The notes below the pieces were generated by a model that saw only the letters and a program-made list of their open reading frames with translations, was not told the origin of the DNA and ran no database searches. A program made the translations under genes and the position numbers. This document shows, piece by piece, positions 34,822 to 42,019 of a DNA stretch of 61,344 nt. Positions within the stretch are counted from its first letter, which is position 1; each line of letters opens with the position of its first letter. The DNA comes from RGIG8597 sp045133795 (GTDB lineage Bacteria > Spirochaetota > GWE2-31-10), in NCBI GenBank assembly GCA_045133795.1, contig JBGUUT010000100.1, forward strand, positions 1-61,344. Direction: 5' to 3'.

Positions 34822-34871
34822 CGGTGAGTTTGCAACGCAAACGAACGAAGTCTTTCCGTTTCGGAAAGACT
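34822..34871 (-). repeat. Double-hairpin repeat, copy 3
   Basis: On the minus strand: stem A AGTCTTTCCG/CGGAAAGACT (34871-34862/34858-34849), TCGTTC (34848-34843), stem B GTTTGC/GCAAAC with loop GTT (34842-34828), TCACCG (34827-34822). Flanks match copies 1 and 2; both stems differ in sequence but remain paired. Confidence 0.7.
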
Positions 34872-35022
34872 GAAGGCAATTTTCTATCCTTTGAAAACGA
34901 TTTAAGCCAAAGGAAATAAAAAAAATGTAAAACAGCTCAATCCGTGTAAGCAAAAATACACCTCAAGTACATTAAAGATAAGTAGAGATTTTTTTCTCTA
35001 ATTTATTATTTAAGGAAAAATT

Positions 35023-35925
35023 ATGTACAGAATCAAAACATGGGAAGAACTTACAATCACTGATGATTTTATGTTTTGCAAAGTTATGTCCGATCCGGCT
35101 CTGTGCAAGGAACTTTTGGAAATTTTATTGCACATCGAAATTGAGCGTTTGGAGTTTCAGGAGCCGCAAAAAAGTTTCAAACTCACACCAGAATCAAGAG
35201 GTATTCGTCTTGATGTCTATGTCAAAGACAGTAACCGCATTTTTGACATTGAATTACAAACTACAAACAAGAAGAATTTGGAACTAAGAATTCGTTACTA
35301 TCAAGGCGTAATGGATATCGACGAACTGGAAAAAGGCGAGCTATTTTCGAACATGAAAGAAAGTTATATCATTTTTATTTGCATGTTTGATCCGTTTGGT
35401 GCAGATATGCCGATTTACACGGTAAAACAGACCTTTGCAGAAAATGAAAATCTTATTTTTGATGATAAAACTCATAAGATATTCTATAATGTTAATGCGT
35501 TTGAAAAGCTTTCAAATGATGTTGAAACTAAGGCTCTTTTGGAATACCTTTGTAACCATCAATCGACCAGTAAATTTACACAGTCGCTGGAACATGCCGT
35601 TTACAAAAACAAAGGTAATCAACTCTGGAGGAAAGATTATATGACTTTAGCTTATGATTTATCATTAGCAGCACGAGAAATGGCAGAAGAAATGGCACGA
35701 GAAATAGCACAAGAAATGGCAGAAGAAATTGTAGAAAATGTTACAGCTGAAGCTCGCAATGAAGGCATTGCAATCGGTGAAGAACGTGGCATTTCATTGG
35801 GAATTACGCAAGGTGCTTATCAAAAAGCCGTTGAAACTGCAAAGAATATGCGATTTAGAAACATTCCTATCGATGTAATTGTTGAATGTACCGGCTTGTC
35901 GGTAGAAGAAATAGAAAAGCTGTAG
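35023..35925 (+). CDS. Rpn-family nuclease (PD-(D/E)XK, recombination-promoting nuclease/putative transposase family)
   Basis: 300 residues. The nuclease domain (about 1-200) has the Rpn-type opening TITDDFMFCKVM and the catalytic pattern D64...E77-x-Q79 in RLDVYVKD and FDIELQT. The C-terminal part (207-300) starts with five 4-residue repeats (217-236) and ends in SVEEIEKL, usual for the family. Relatives in enteric bacteria are DNA endonucleases that cause toxic anti-phage defence and carry an internal start for a nested antitoxin. Exactly such a start exists here at 35641. It lies between two non-coding islands with repeats, which suggests mobility or recent arrival. Confidence 0.88.
   Translation: MYRIKTWEELTITDDFMFCKVMSDPALCKELLEILLHIEIERLEFQEPQKSFKLTPESRGIRLDVYVKDSNRIFDIELQTTNKKNLELRIRYYQGVMDIDELEKGELFSNMKESYIIFICMFDPFGADMPIYTVKQTFAENENLIFDDKTHKIFYNVNAFEKLSNDVETKALLEYLCNHQSTSKFTQSLEHAVYKNKGNQLWRKDYMTLAYDLSLAAREMAEEMAREIAQEMAEEIVENVTAEARNEGIAIGEERGISLGITQGAYQKAVETAKNMRFRNIPIDVIVECTGLSVEEIEKL
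35641..35925 (+). CDS. Candidate nested C-terminal isoform (antitoxin-like) of the Rpn gene
   Basis: In-frame ATG at codon 207 preceded by GGAGG (35627-35631) with a 9-base gap, a stronger ribosome binding site than the one for the full-length protein. The product would be 94 residues, the C-terminal helical region with no nuclease residues. Work on RpnA of E. coli showed that such an internally started short form blocks the nuclease. Here this is inferred from the sequence signal and domain layout only. Confidence 0.6.
   Translation: MTLAYDLSLAAREMAEEMAREIAQEMAEEIVENVTAEARNEGIAIGEERGISLGITQGAYQKAVETAKNMRFRNIPIDVIVECTGLSVEEIEKL
35671..35730 (+). repeat. 12-base tandem repeat inside the Rpn gene
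   Basis: Five 12-base units of the type GCA-CGA-GAA-ATG, coding for AREM, AEEM, AREI, AQEM, AEEI (residues 217-236). Change in copy number would keep the frame and alter both the full-length and the nested product. Confidence 0.85.
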
Positions 35926-35944
35926 TTTAATCGTCTTTATATAC

Positions 35945-35994
35945 AAAGGCTTTCTTTGTGAAGTTTTGATGTTTCATAGAAGACAGCCTTTTTT
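35945..35994 (+). terminator. Terminator after the Rpn gene
   Basis: AAAGGCT (35945-35951) pairs with AGCCTTT (35985-35991), extended by imperfect inner pairing, followed by T-run. Confidence 0.65.
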
Positions 35995-36064
35995 ATTTTA
36001 TTATAAGCACTGTAATATTTTTGCATACCCGGTCACTTTTGGTCACTGTTTGTATCCTGTAAAG

Positions 36065-36088
36065 ATAGAGGAAATAGAGAAGCTATAA
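36065..36088 (+). pseudogene. Possible remnant of a second Rpn gene (3' end only)
   Basis: Codons at 36065-36088 read IEEIEKL then stop, nearly the same as the VEEIEKL-stop end of the intact Rpn gene 160 bases upstream, but with different codons. A strong terminator follows at once. The frame upstream stays open for about 12 codons without recognisable Rpn sequence. Chance is possible for so short a match. Confidence 0.35.
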
Positions 36089-36090
36089 GC

Positions 36091-36120
36091 AAAAAGAGCG
36101 GAGAAGTCCGCTCTTTTTTT
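36091..36120 (+). terminator. Strong terminator with no intact gene upstream
   Basis: AAAAAGAGCGGA (36091-36102) pairs with TCCGCTCTTTTT (36107-36118), 12 bp with loop GAAG and following T-run. Confidence 0.9.
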
Positions 36121-36142
36121 GTTTGCAAATTGTGTTTTTCTC

Positions 36143-36189
36143 TTTAGCTAAAACATATCGTTCGTAAGTCTGTCGAAGCAATCTTACCG
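36143..36189 (+). repeat. Degenerate double-hairpin repeat, copy 4
   Basis: Palindrome TTTAGCTAAA (36143-36152), then ACATATCGTTC with the conserved TCGTTC (36158-36163), then GTAAG/CTTAC (36164-36168/36183-36187) with a longer loop, and CG in place of TCACCG. Confidence 0.4.
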
Positions 36190-36214
36190 TTTATTAAAAA
36201 ATCATCAGAATCTA

Positions 36215-36243
36215 TTGACCAATCTAATAATTTTTTTTATTCT
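36215..36243 (+). promoter_or_regulatory. Putative promoter of the folded element
   Basis: TTGACC (36215-36220), 17 bases, TATTCT (36238-36243). The expected start, seven bases on, is 36250, the first base of the closing stem of the folded element. Confidence 0.5.
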
Positions 36244-36249
36244 TTACTA

Positions 36250-36332
36250 TGAGTCTGGGCAGTGATAGGTTTGGACGGGGAGTAGCCACTATCGGTGGTC
36301 TTGTTTTCTTCAGGACCATTGTCTCACACTCA
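36250..36332 (+). ncRNA. Candidate structured RNA (three-way junction)
   Basis: Closing stem TGAGT/ACTCA (36250-36254/36328-36332). Hairpin 1: GATAG and TGG (36264-36268, 36272-36274) pair with CCA and CTATC (36286-36288, 36289-36293). Hairpin 2: TGGTC/GACCA (36296-36300/36314-36318). It is more GC-rich than its surroundings. No clear terminator; the nearest T-run is near 36377-36382. It could also be the left-over end of a mobile element. I do not match it to a known RNA family. Confidence 0.4.
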
Positions 36333-36600
36333 GCTTACCGAAAAGGTCAATATTAGTACAGTCGAAAAAGCCCCTAATTTTTTAAGCAACTGAAGATTGT
36401 ACTTCAAATTATTCTTAATAAATAACGGAAGGTAATCTTCCGGGATTTACAGATTTAAAATCTTTGCTATAGCTTATTTTATTCCTCTTTTTTTATTATC
36501 GGATATCATTTTTCTTTCGAATATTTTGTATTTGGTTTCTTGTATCGGCAAAAAAGTTATAAGAAAGCTCATTGTTCAATGAAATGCGTTATGTCTGGTT

Positions 36601-36629
36601 TTGTATTTTTATGTTTTATGATATATTGT
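36601..36629 (+). promoter_or_regulatory. Putative promoter of ispD, possibly leaderless
   Basis: TTGTAT (36601-36606), 17 bases, TATTGT (36624-36629). The expected transcription start is within a base or two of the ATG at 36635, and no Shine-Dalgarno is present. Confidence 0.45.
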
Positions 36630-36634
36630 GTTTC

Positions 36635-37351
36635 ATGAATGTTATTGTGTTAGCTGCCGGCAGTGGTAAAAGGTTGGGAGGTGAGCTTCCTAAACAATAT
36701 TTATTATTAAATGTAAAACCTGTTTTATATTATAGTTTAAAAGTATTTGAAAAAAGTCCGTTGGTAGAATCTATCAGTGTTGTGATTTCGCAAGAAGCTC
36801 AATATTTATATGATGAATTTTTGTCGTATTACGGTGCAGAATTTTCAAAGCTTACATCTCCGTTTTTTGGGGGTAAAGAGCGGTGTGATTCTGTATTTAA
36901 TGCAATGTCTGAAATTGCAAAGAAAATGATTCCGAATGATAATCTTATTGCTATTCATGATAGTGCCAGACCGATTTTGTCTGAAGATTTACTTGTAGAA
37001 TTGTATAAAACAGCTCAGGAGTTCGGAGGTGCGGTTCCGGCATTGCCTTTGACAGATACGGTAAAAGAAATTGATGAAAATGGTTTTATTGTAGCTAATC
37101 CGGTTCGTGAAAGGTTGCAAGCTGTTCAAACTCCGCAAATTTTTGATTTTAAAGAATATTGGCGTGCTATTCAAATTTGTAAAAAAGAAAATATTCCGGT
37201 AACTGATGATTCAGAAACTTATTCGCGTTTCGCTGCATACGGACGAGTTAAATTAATACCCGGAGATTTACGCTTATTTAAGATTACTTATAAAGATGAT
37301 ATTGAACGTGCTGAAAAAATAATCAATGAGAGGAACGAATGGAAATTTTAG
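36635..37351 (+). CDS. ispD: 2-C-methyl-D-erythritol 4-phosphate cytidylyltransferase
   Basis: Joins CTP and methylerythritol phosphate in the MEP isoprenoid pathway. The start at 36635 gives the family opening MNVIVLAAGSGKRLGGELPKQYL, with the nucleotide-binding Gly-rich loop and Lys. Later motifs: GGKERCDSVFNA, IHDSARPIL, PLTDTVKE, VQTPQIF and DDSETYSRF. Length 238. Longer in-frame starts exist upstream but would put a hydrophobic non-family stretch in front. No ribosome binding site is visible. It overlaps ispF by 13 bases. Confidence 0.95.
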   Translation: MNVIVLAAGSGKRLGGELPKQYLLLNVKPVLYYSLKVFEKSPLVESISVVISQEAQYLYDEFLSYYGAEFSKLTSPFFGGKERCDSVFNAMSEIAKKMIPNDNLIAIHDSARPILSEDLLVELYKTAQEFGGAVPALPLTDTVKEIDENGFIVANPVRERLQAVQTPQIFDFKEYWRAIQICKKENIPVTDDSETYSRFAAYGRVKLIPGDLRLFKITYKDDIERAEKIINERNEWKF

Positions 37352-37818
37352 TAGGGAATGGATATGACTTACATCGCCTTGTAAGTAAAAGAGATTTTAT
37401 TCTCGGTGGAATAAAGGTTGAATATAATAAAGGTTTTTTAGCCCATTCCGATGGGGACGTGTTATTTCATGCTCTTATAGACAGTTTACTCGGAGCTTTG
37501 GCATTAGGGGATATCGGGGGGCATTTTCCTGATAAATCAGCTGAATATAAAGATATAGATTCTGCTGTTTTATTGAAAAAGACTTTGGAGCTTGTAATTC
37601 AAAATAATGCACGAATTGGCAATATTGATATAAATGTAATTTGTCAGGCTCCTAAGCTTGCTCCGTATATTTTGGCGATACGTGAAAATATATCTAAATT
37701 GACCGGAGTTGCTTTGAATCGAGTTTCAGTAAAGGCTAAGACAAAGGAAAAAGTAGATGCAGTAGGAAAGGGAAAAGCTGTAGAAGTTTTTTGCAGTGTT
37801 TTATTATATAAAGACTAA
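37339..37818 (+). CDS. ispF: 2-C-methyl-D-erythritol 2,4-cyclodiphosphate synthase
   Basis: Forms the cyclic diphosphate two steps after IspD. NGYDLHRL carries the zinc-binding DxH, AHSDGDVLFHALIDSLLGALALGDIGGHFPD follows as in the family, and the C-terminal SVKAKTKEKVDAVGKGKAVEVFCSVLL is complete. Length 159. It overlaps ispD by 13 bases, so the two are coupled. The missing middle step, ispE, lies in this window at 46280-47146 on the other strand. Confidence 0.96.
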   Translation: MEILVGNGYDLHRLVSKRDFILGGIKVEYNKGFLAHSDGDVLFHALIDSLLGALALGDIGGHFPDKSAEYKDIDSAVLLKKTLELVIQNNARIGNIDINVICQAPKLAPYILAIRENISKLTGVALNRVSVKAKTKEKVDAVGKGKAVEVFCSVLLYKD

Positions 37819-37834
37819 AAGTGTTGAGGAAATT

Positions 37835-38926
37835 ATGAGTAAAAAACATTTATTGTTTATTTTTGTTTTAATATCGATGGTTTCTGTTTTGTTTGCAGAT
37901 GAAAATCTTGATAAACAGTTAGAAAACGGAGTTTTCAATATAAAGGACTGGAATTTGGCATTTATAAGAGAGTCTAATCCATCGTTAATGCTTGCCAGAT
38001 TATATCAGAGTTATAACAGAGTTTTTGTAAAGAAGCACGGACGTAATAAAGATTTGGAGCAATTTATAAAGGAAAAAATGCCGTTGGAATCACAAAAAGC
38101 TTTGTGGGAAAATCTTTTATGGCAGAATAATTTTAACGAGTATCTTTCTGAATGTATTGCAAATGAAATTACTTCGGAAGAATATGACAATGCTCATTAT
38201 TTGGCAGATTTGGACTTTATTCTTAATCCTGCAAATGCGGAAAATCCGGAAAAGATTCTTGAGTATGCTGACAGAGCAATGAAATATAAAGATAATTTTC
38301 GTTTTACCGGAGTTGTGCATAATGCAGCAAAAAGAGCAAAAATAGAATATCGTGTAATAGAAACTGATTATTTTGACTACTTGTTAAAGAAAGATGTCAA
38401 TATGATTGATGATATAAAATTTAAAGCTCGTTGGGTTGTAAATAATGACGGTACAGTTTTTAATAAGATGGATTTACGTGTTAAAGAACGCTTGAAACGT
38501 CTTCTTTTTCGTACTGTAAATAAAACACTGTTTGCAAATCCGTCTTTAGAGCCATTGAATGTTCCGGTCTTTCCCGGAGCTGCCGGTTATATAACCATGT
38601 TTTTTAATACGGATTGTCAGTTTTGTAAAAATGAAATTGAGTATTTATCCAAAAAGCGTTTTGCTCAGAAAAAACAGATTTTACTTGTGAATACTTTATA
38701 TAAAGATTTTCAGAAGAGCAAAGATGATACAAGGAAGTTAATTGAAGAATATTCAGTCGAATTTCCGACTTTTATAGATAAAGATAATTCTATTGCCGAA
38801 AAGCTTGGTTTTTCCGGATTACCAGTATTTTTATATGTTCCTCCGCAAGGCAATGATGCAATTTTGTTTGAGGTAAAAATTCCGGGAAATATAATAGAAA
38901 AACTAAATTGGCTTGCAGGAGAATAA
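37835..38926 (+). CDS. Exported thioredoxin-like protein
   Basis: Start at 37835 chosen because TTGAGGAAATT precedes it and a clean signal peptide (MSKKHLLFIFVLISMVSVLFA) follows. Residues 20-240 are helical and unrecognised. The C-terminal third is a thioredoxin fold of the TlpA type, with C261-Q-F-C264 in FFNTDCQFCKNEIEYL and the cis-Pro loop SGLPVFLYVPP. Likely a periplasmic thiol oxidoreductase. It sits between ispF and an O-antigen-ligase-like gene (1-base gap), the first of an envelope gene run. Confidence 0.85.
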   Translation: MSKKHLLFIFVLISMVSVLFADENLDKQLENGVFNIKDWNLAFIRESNPSLMLARLYQSYNRVFVKKHGRNKDLEQFIKEKMPLESQKALWENLLWQNNFNEYLSECIANEITSEEYDNAHYLADLDFILNPANAENPEKILEYADRAMKYKDNFRFTGVVHNAAKRAKIEYRVIETDYFDYLLKKDVNMIDDIKFKARWVVNNDGTVFNKMDLRVKERLKRLLFRTVNKTLFANPSLEPLNVPVFPGAAGYITMFFNTDCQFCKNEIEYLSKKRFAQKKQILLVNTLYKDFQKSKDDTRKLIEEYSVEFPTFIDKDNSIAEKLGFSGLPVFLYVPPQGNDAILFEVKIPGNIIEKLNWLAGE

Positions 38927-38927
38927 T

Positions 38928-41321
38928 ATGGCAATCAAAGGAGAAAATAAACAATCTACATCTGTAATTACAGTTATTTACCGACTGTTACCGTTATTAC
39001 TTTTGTTTTTTATCGGATTAATAAAAACATCAACTCATTCATATCATCAAAAAGTATTCAAAACAGAATTAATTTTGTTTTCTTGTGCAATATTGATAAT
39101 GTTTGTTTTTCTTTTGTACAAAAAGAAATCGAAATTGTCGTTGTTGCATATCTTTTTTGCTGTTTTTTTGTTTTTGTATGTTTTTCAATATATTGTAACT
39201 TTCTTTTCCGGTGAAATCAGTTATGACCGTGAATATTATATAGCTAATTATATATTCTTACTTGTATTTTCCTTTTTTACGGCTTTATTTTTCAATGAAG
39301 AATCGGATTTTTTATGGGTAATGAAATTAATTGCTGTATTGATGGTTGTTTTGTTTTGTATTTCAATGCACGATTTTATCAATTATGTTTCTTATCCTAA
39401 GACAATTAATACAAAGCTTTACAGAACAGTTTCTTCTAATTTATCAGCTAAAGACAGCGAGCAACTTGATTATTTTTATGAAGCGACTTCGAAAAATTAT
39501 AAATTAAACGTGCCGTTAAATAAGACAAATAAGAGTATTCTTAAGGTTTTACTTAAAAAAGGGAAGTATTATTCTACCGTAAACTATAAAAGTTTGATGA
39601 CTTATTTCAGACCGGCACTTTCTTTTGGGAATACAAATTATTTTGCAGCTTATTTAATAGGGCTGTTGCCGTTGGGGATAATGGCGTTCTTTTGTATGTT
39701 TGACAGGCGAAAATCTATAAAGGAAAATAAAACAGCGGTGATTTATGGAATTATGGCATTACTTGGTTTTATTCCGCTGGTGTTTACACAAACAACGTCT
39801 GCATTTTTAGGTTTATTTATAACTTGTTTGGTTTTAGTAATTCCTGCTATTATTTACGCATCGTCTTTTTCTAAAAGAACAAAAATAATTTTATTGGCAG
39901 CCGAAGTTTTTATTTTCTTGATATTACCTTTGGTGGCATGGTTTGTTTTACCGGATTTGATAGGGACATTATTTCCTCGTGTTATAAAAAAATTGAGTGC
40001 TCCGGAGTTTGCGATACGTGACAGATTCAACGGTTGGACTCCGGCATTACAGTTATTTTTAGGACATCCTGTTACCGGAGCCGGGCTTGGGACTGTTTAT
40101 CCGGCATCGTTTAAGTATATTTCAAAATATTTTTATATTTATTCAAACAGTAATTCTTTTAAACATGCTCATAATGAATATGTAGAGCTTTTAGGCGAGG
40201 GAGGAATCTTAGCGTTAGGTTTATTTTTGTTTCTTTGCCTTTTTATAATAGTGAATATGATTAGAATATACTTAAGAAAAGATTGCAGTAAAGTAATGCG
40301 TTATGCTGCTTTGGGAATTGTTACGGGGATTTGTTCGATATTAGGACAGCAATTTTTTGATTTGTCATTGAGAATGAGCGTAACAATGGCAGCTTTTTTC
40401 TGGTTAGTCGGAGCGGGATTCTTTTTAATTTTAAAATGTCCGATAAAAAATGAAAAATTACAGTTTTTATGGCGGGAAAAGCTTGTTTTGCCGAATTTTG
40501 TAATAGGTTTTGTGACATTGGCATTAATAGTAATAGGTGGCTTGCTTGCAAAACCTTTGTTTACGGCAGAATATAATTTGATACAATCATTACGTTCAAA
40601 AAATCAAAAAGAAATCTTTTTGGAAAGAGCATATAAGGCAATGCCACAAAATCCTTATGTTTTAAATCATCGTTTTTCTTATCATTCAGCAATGATGCAA
40701 ATGGTTATTAATCAGTTTGAAAAATCAGTACAGGTAAACGGTGATGAAAAAAACGATTATATAAAAACATACATTCAAAATATGTATCAAAAAGCAAATA
40801 CCGATATTTCTTTACTTTCTCAATCAATTCCCGGTTATCAAGATTTGTGGAGTAAACGAGTTTCTTTGAATATTCAATATTTGCGTTTTCTTACAGTAGA
40901 TTATAATTTTGTTCCGCGAGAAGAAATTATTGCAGCAATTGAATCATTAAAAAATGATATTTTGAATGACTTGGAAAGCAGTTTAAATCAAAATTTTTTA
41001 AATATTTCTAACCATGTTTCAAGAATATATTTGCTTGCAGAAATGAAAAATAGTGACAGTATTAATAATGCGATAAAAGAATATCTAGAAGCAAAAATTT
41101 TAGTTAATTATGCAAAGGAAAAACGCTTGTTGCAGGAAAATGTGAAAATATCATTTAATGCTGAAGAAAAATCCGGTTTTAAAGAAAGTGATAAAGAGTG
41201 GCATTTTTTTATATCTGAAAGTTTAATAAATGAAACAGGTTCCAATATCTTGAATTCAAATAATGTTGGTGATGAATTGGAAAAACTTTATAAAACGGTG
41301 ACAAGAAAGGTGAATAAATGA
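38928..41321 (+). CDS. O-antigen ligase/polymerase-like membrane protein
   Basis: Start at 38928 follows GCAGGAGAA. About twelve hydrophobic helices fill residues 15-560. The large-loop motif of the Wzy_C/WaaL family is visible in RDRFNGWTPALQLFLGHPVTGAGLGTVYPA and HAHNEYVELLGEGGILAL. A soluble C-terminal part of about 240 residues, helical and perhaps TPR-like, ends the protein. Role: probably joining or polymerising an envelope glycan. Treponemes often lack classic LPS, so the acceptor is unclear. Its stop overlaps the next start by four bases. Confidence 0.83.
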   Translation: MAIKGENKQSTSVITVIYRLLPLLLLFFIGLIKTSTHSYHQKVFKTELILFSCAILIMFVFLLYKKKSKLSLLHIFFAVFLFLYVFQYIVTFFSGEISYDREYYIANYIFLLVFSFFTALFFNEESDFLWVMKLIAVLMVVLFCISMHDFINYVSYPKTINTKLYRTVSSNLSAKDSEQLDYFYEATSKNYKLNVPLNKTNKSILKVLLKKGKYYSTVNYKSLMTYFRPALSFGNTNYFAAYLIGLLPLGIMAFFCMFDRRKSIKENKTAVIYGIMALLGFIPLVFTQTTSAFLGLFITCLVLVIPAIIYASSFSKRTKIILLAAEVFIFLILPLVAWFVLPDLIGTLFPRVIKKLSAPEFAIRDRFNGWTPALQLFLGHPVTGAGLGTVYPASFKYISKYFYIYSNSNSFKHAHNEYVELLGEGGILALGLFLFLCLFIIVNMIRIYLRKDCSKVMRYAALGIVTGICSILGQQFFDLSLRMSVTMAAFFWLVGAGFFLILKCPIKNEKLQFLWREKLVLPNFVIGFVTLALIVIGGLLAKPLFTAEYNLIQSLRSKNQKEIFLERAYKAMPQNPYVLNHRFSYHSAMMQMVINQFEKSVQVNGDEKNDYIKTYIQNMYQKANTDISLLSQSIPGYQDLWSKRVSLNIQYLRFLTVDYNFVPREEIIAAIESLKNDILNDLESSLNQNFLNISNHVSRIYLLAEMKNSDSINNAIKEYLEAKILVNYAKEKRLLQENVKISFNAEEKSGFKESDKEWHFFISESLINETGSNILNSNNVGDELEKLYKTVTRKVNK

Positions 41322-42019
41322 ATGTAAAATATGCAGTGATTCTTTTTATTTTGAGCTTGTTACTTTGTGGTTGTAAAACATTTAAAAGCGGTATAGGAAA
41401 AAATATACTGCTTGGAGACCGTTATGAGGATACTGTAACAGCTGATAATGTTTATAAAAATTCTGATTTAAAATTAACGATTTCTTTTAATGAAAAGTGG
41501 ACTTTGAAAAATCAATACAGACATTTTGATAATTTCGAAAAAATGTTTGTTAATCAATATAATTCTGAAAACAGTGAAGTTTTGTTTATTGGTTATAATG
41601 ATGAAGATAAGTGTGGTGTCAGATGTTTTGTATCTGAACTAGGCATGAAGAATCAAGATTATTTTGAAAAATTAAAAGCTCAAGAAAGTGTTACTTTAGG
41701 AAAATATAAAACAGATTGTTTTTTAACAGAAGATTTAGCGTTAAAAAATTTTGAGTGTTATCATACTGTAATGGAATTGACCTTAAATGCAAATAATGTT
41801 TTTGTATATGATTCAATTTTTTTCAAAGATACTTTGTACAACTTTCGCTTGGATTTTTGGTGTACTAAAAGTGATTATGAAGTACAAAAAGAAGTTTTTA
41901 ATAATTTTTTTAATAATGTTGAATTGAATCCGGAAGGCGGATATGTACAAAAAAAATTTAATTCAGAAAATGAAAACATGCAAGATATAACTAATTTAGA
42001 AGGAGGCGAAGAAAAATGA
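41318..42019 (+). CDS. Lipoprotein of unknown function
   Basis: Clear lipoprotein signal ending LSLLLCGC, with Cys19 lipidated. The remaining 215 residues are mixed alpha/beta without a motif I recognise. It overlaps both neighbours by four bases (ATGA type), so translation is coupled with the O-antigen-ligase-like and barrel genes and a joint envelope role is likely. Confidence 0.75.
   Translation: MNVKYAVILFILSLLLCGCKTFKSGIGKNILLGDRYEDTVTADNVYKNSDLKLTISFNEKWTLKNQYRHFDNFEKMFVNQYNSENSEVLFIGYNDEDKCGVRCFVSELGMKNQDYFEKLKAQESVTLGKYKTDCFLTEDLALKNFECYHTVMELTLNANNVFVYDSIFFKDTLYNFRLDFWCTKSDYEVQKEVFNNFFNNVELNPEGGYVQKKFNSENENMQDITNLEGGEEK

Larger units (their letters stand above)
34652..35022. other. 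Gene-free island between the ABC-F and Rpn genes
   Basis: No gene seen. It carries the hairpin AAACTTT/AAAGTTT (34668-34674/34679-34685), the dispersed block (34735-34761) also present at 411-437, and a double-hairpin repeat on the minus strand (34822-34871). The stretch from 34880 to the Rpn start is A-rich and I see nothing definite in it beyond a weak AAGGAAAAA before the ATG. Confidence 0.7.
35926..36634. other. Non-coding island between the Rpn gene and ispD
   Basis: About 700 bases without a gene. In order it holds a terminator (35945-35994), paired GGTCACT repeats (36031 and 36041), a scrap resembling an Rpn gene end (36065-36088), a strong terminator (36091-36120), a degenerate double-hairpin repeat (36143-36189), a promoter-led folded element (36215-36332), a CGGAAG/CTTCCG hairpin (36426-36442) and the ispD promoter (36601-36629). 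Confidence 0.7.

Noticed and set aside
36215..36400. Remnant transposase gene
   Set aside because: All six frames are interrupted, and the short peptides are not recognisable. The folded-RNA reading fits the sequence better, though an element end is not excluded.
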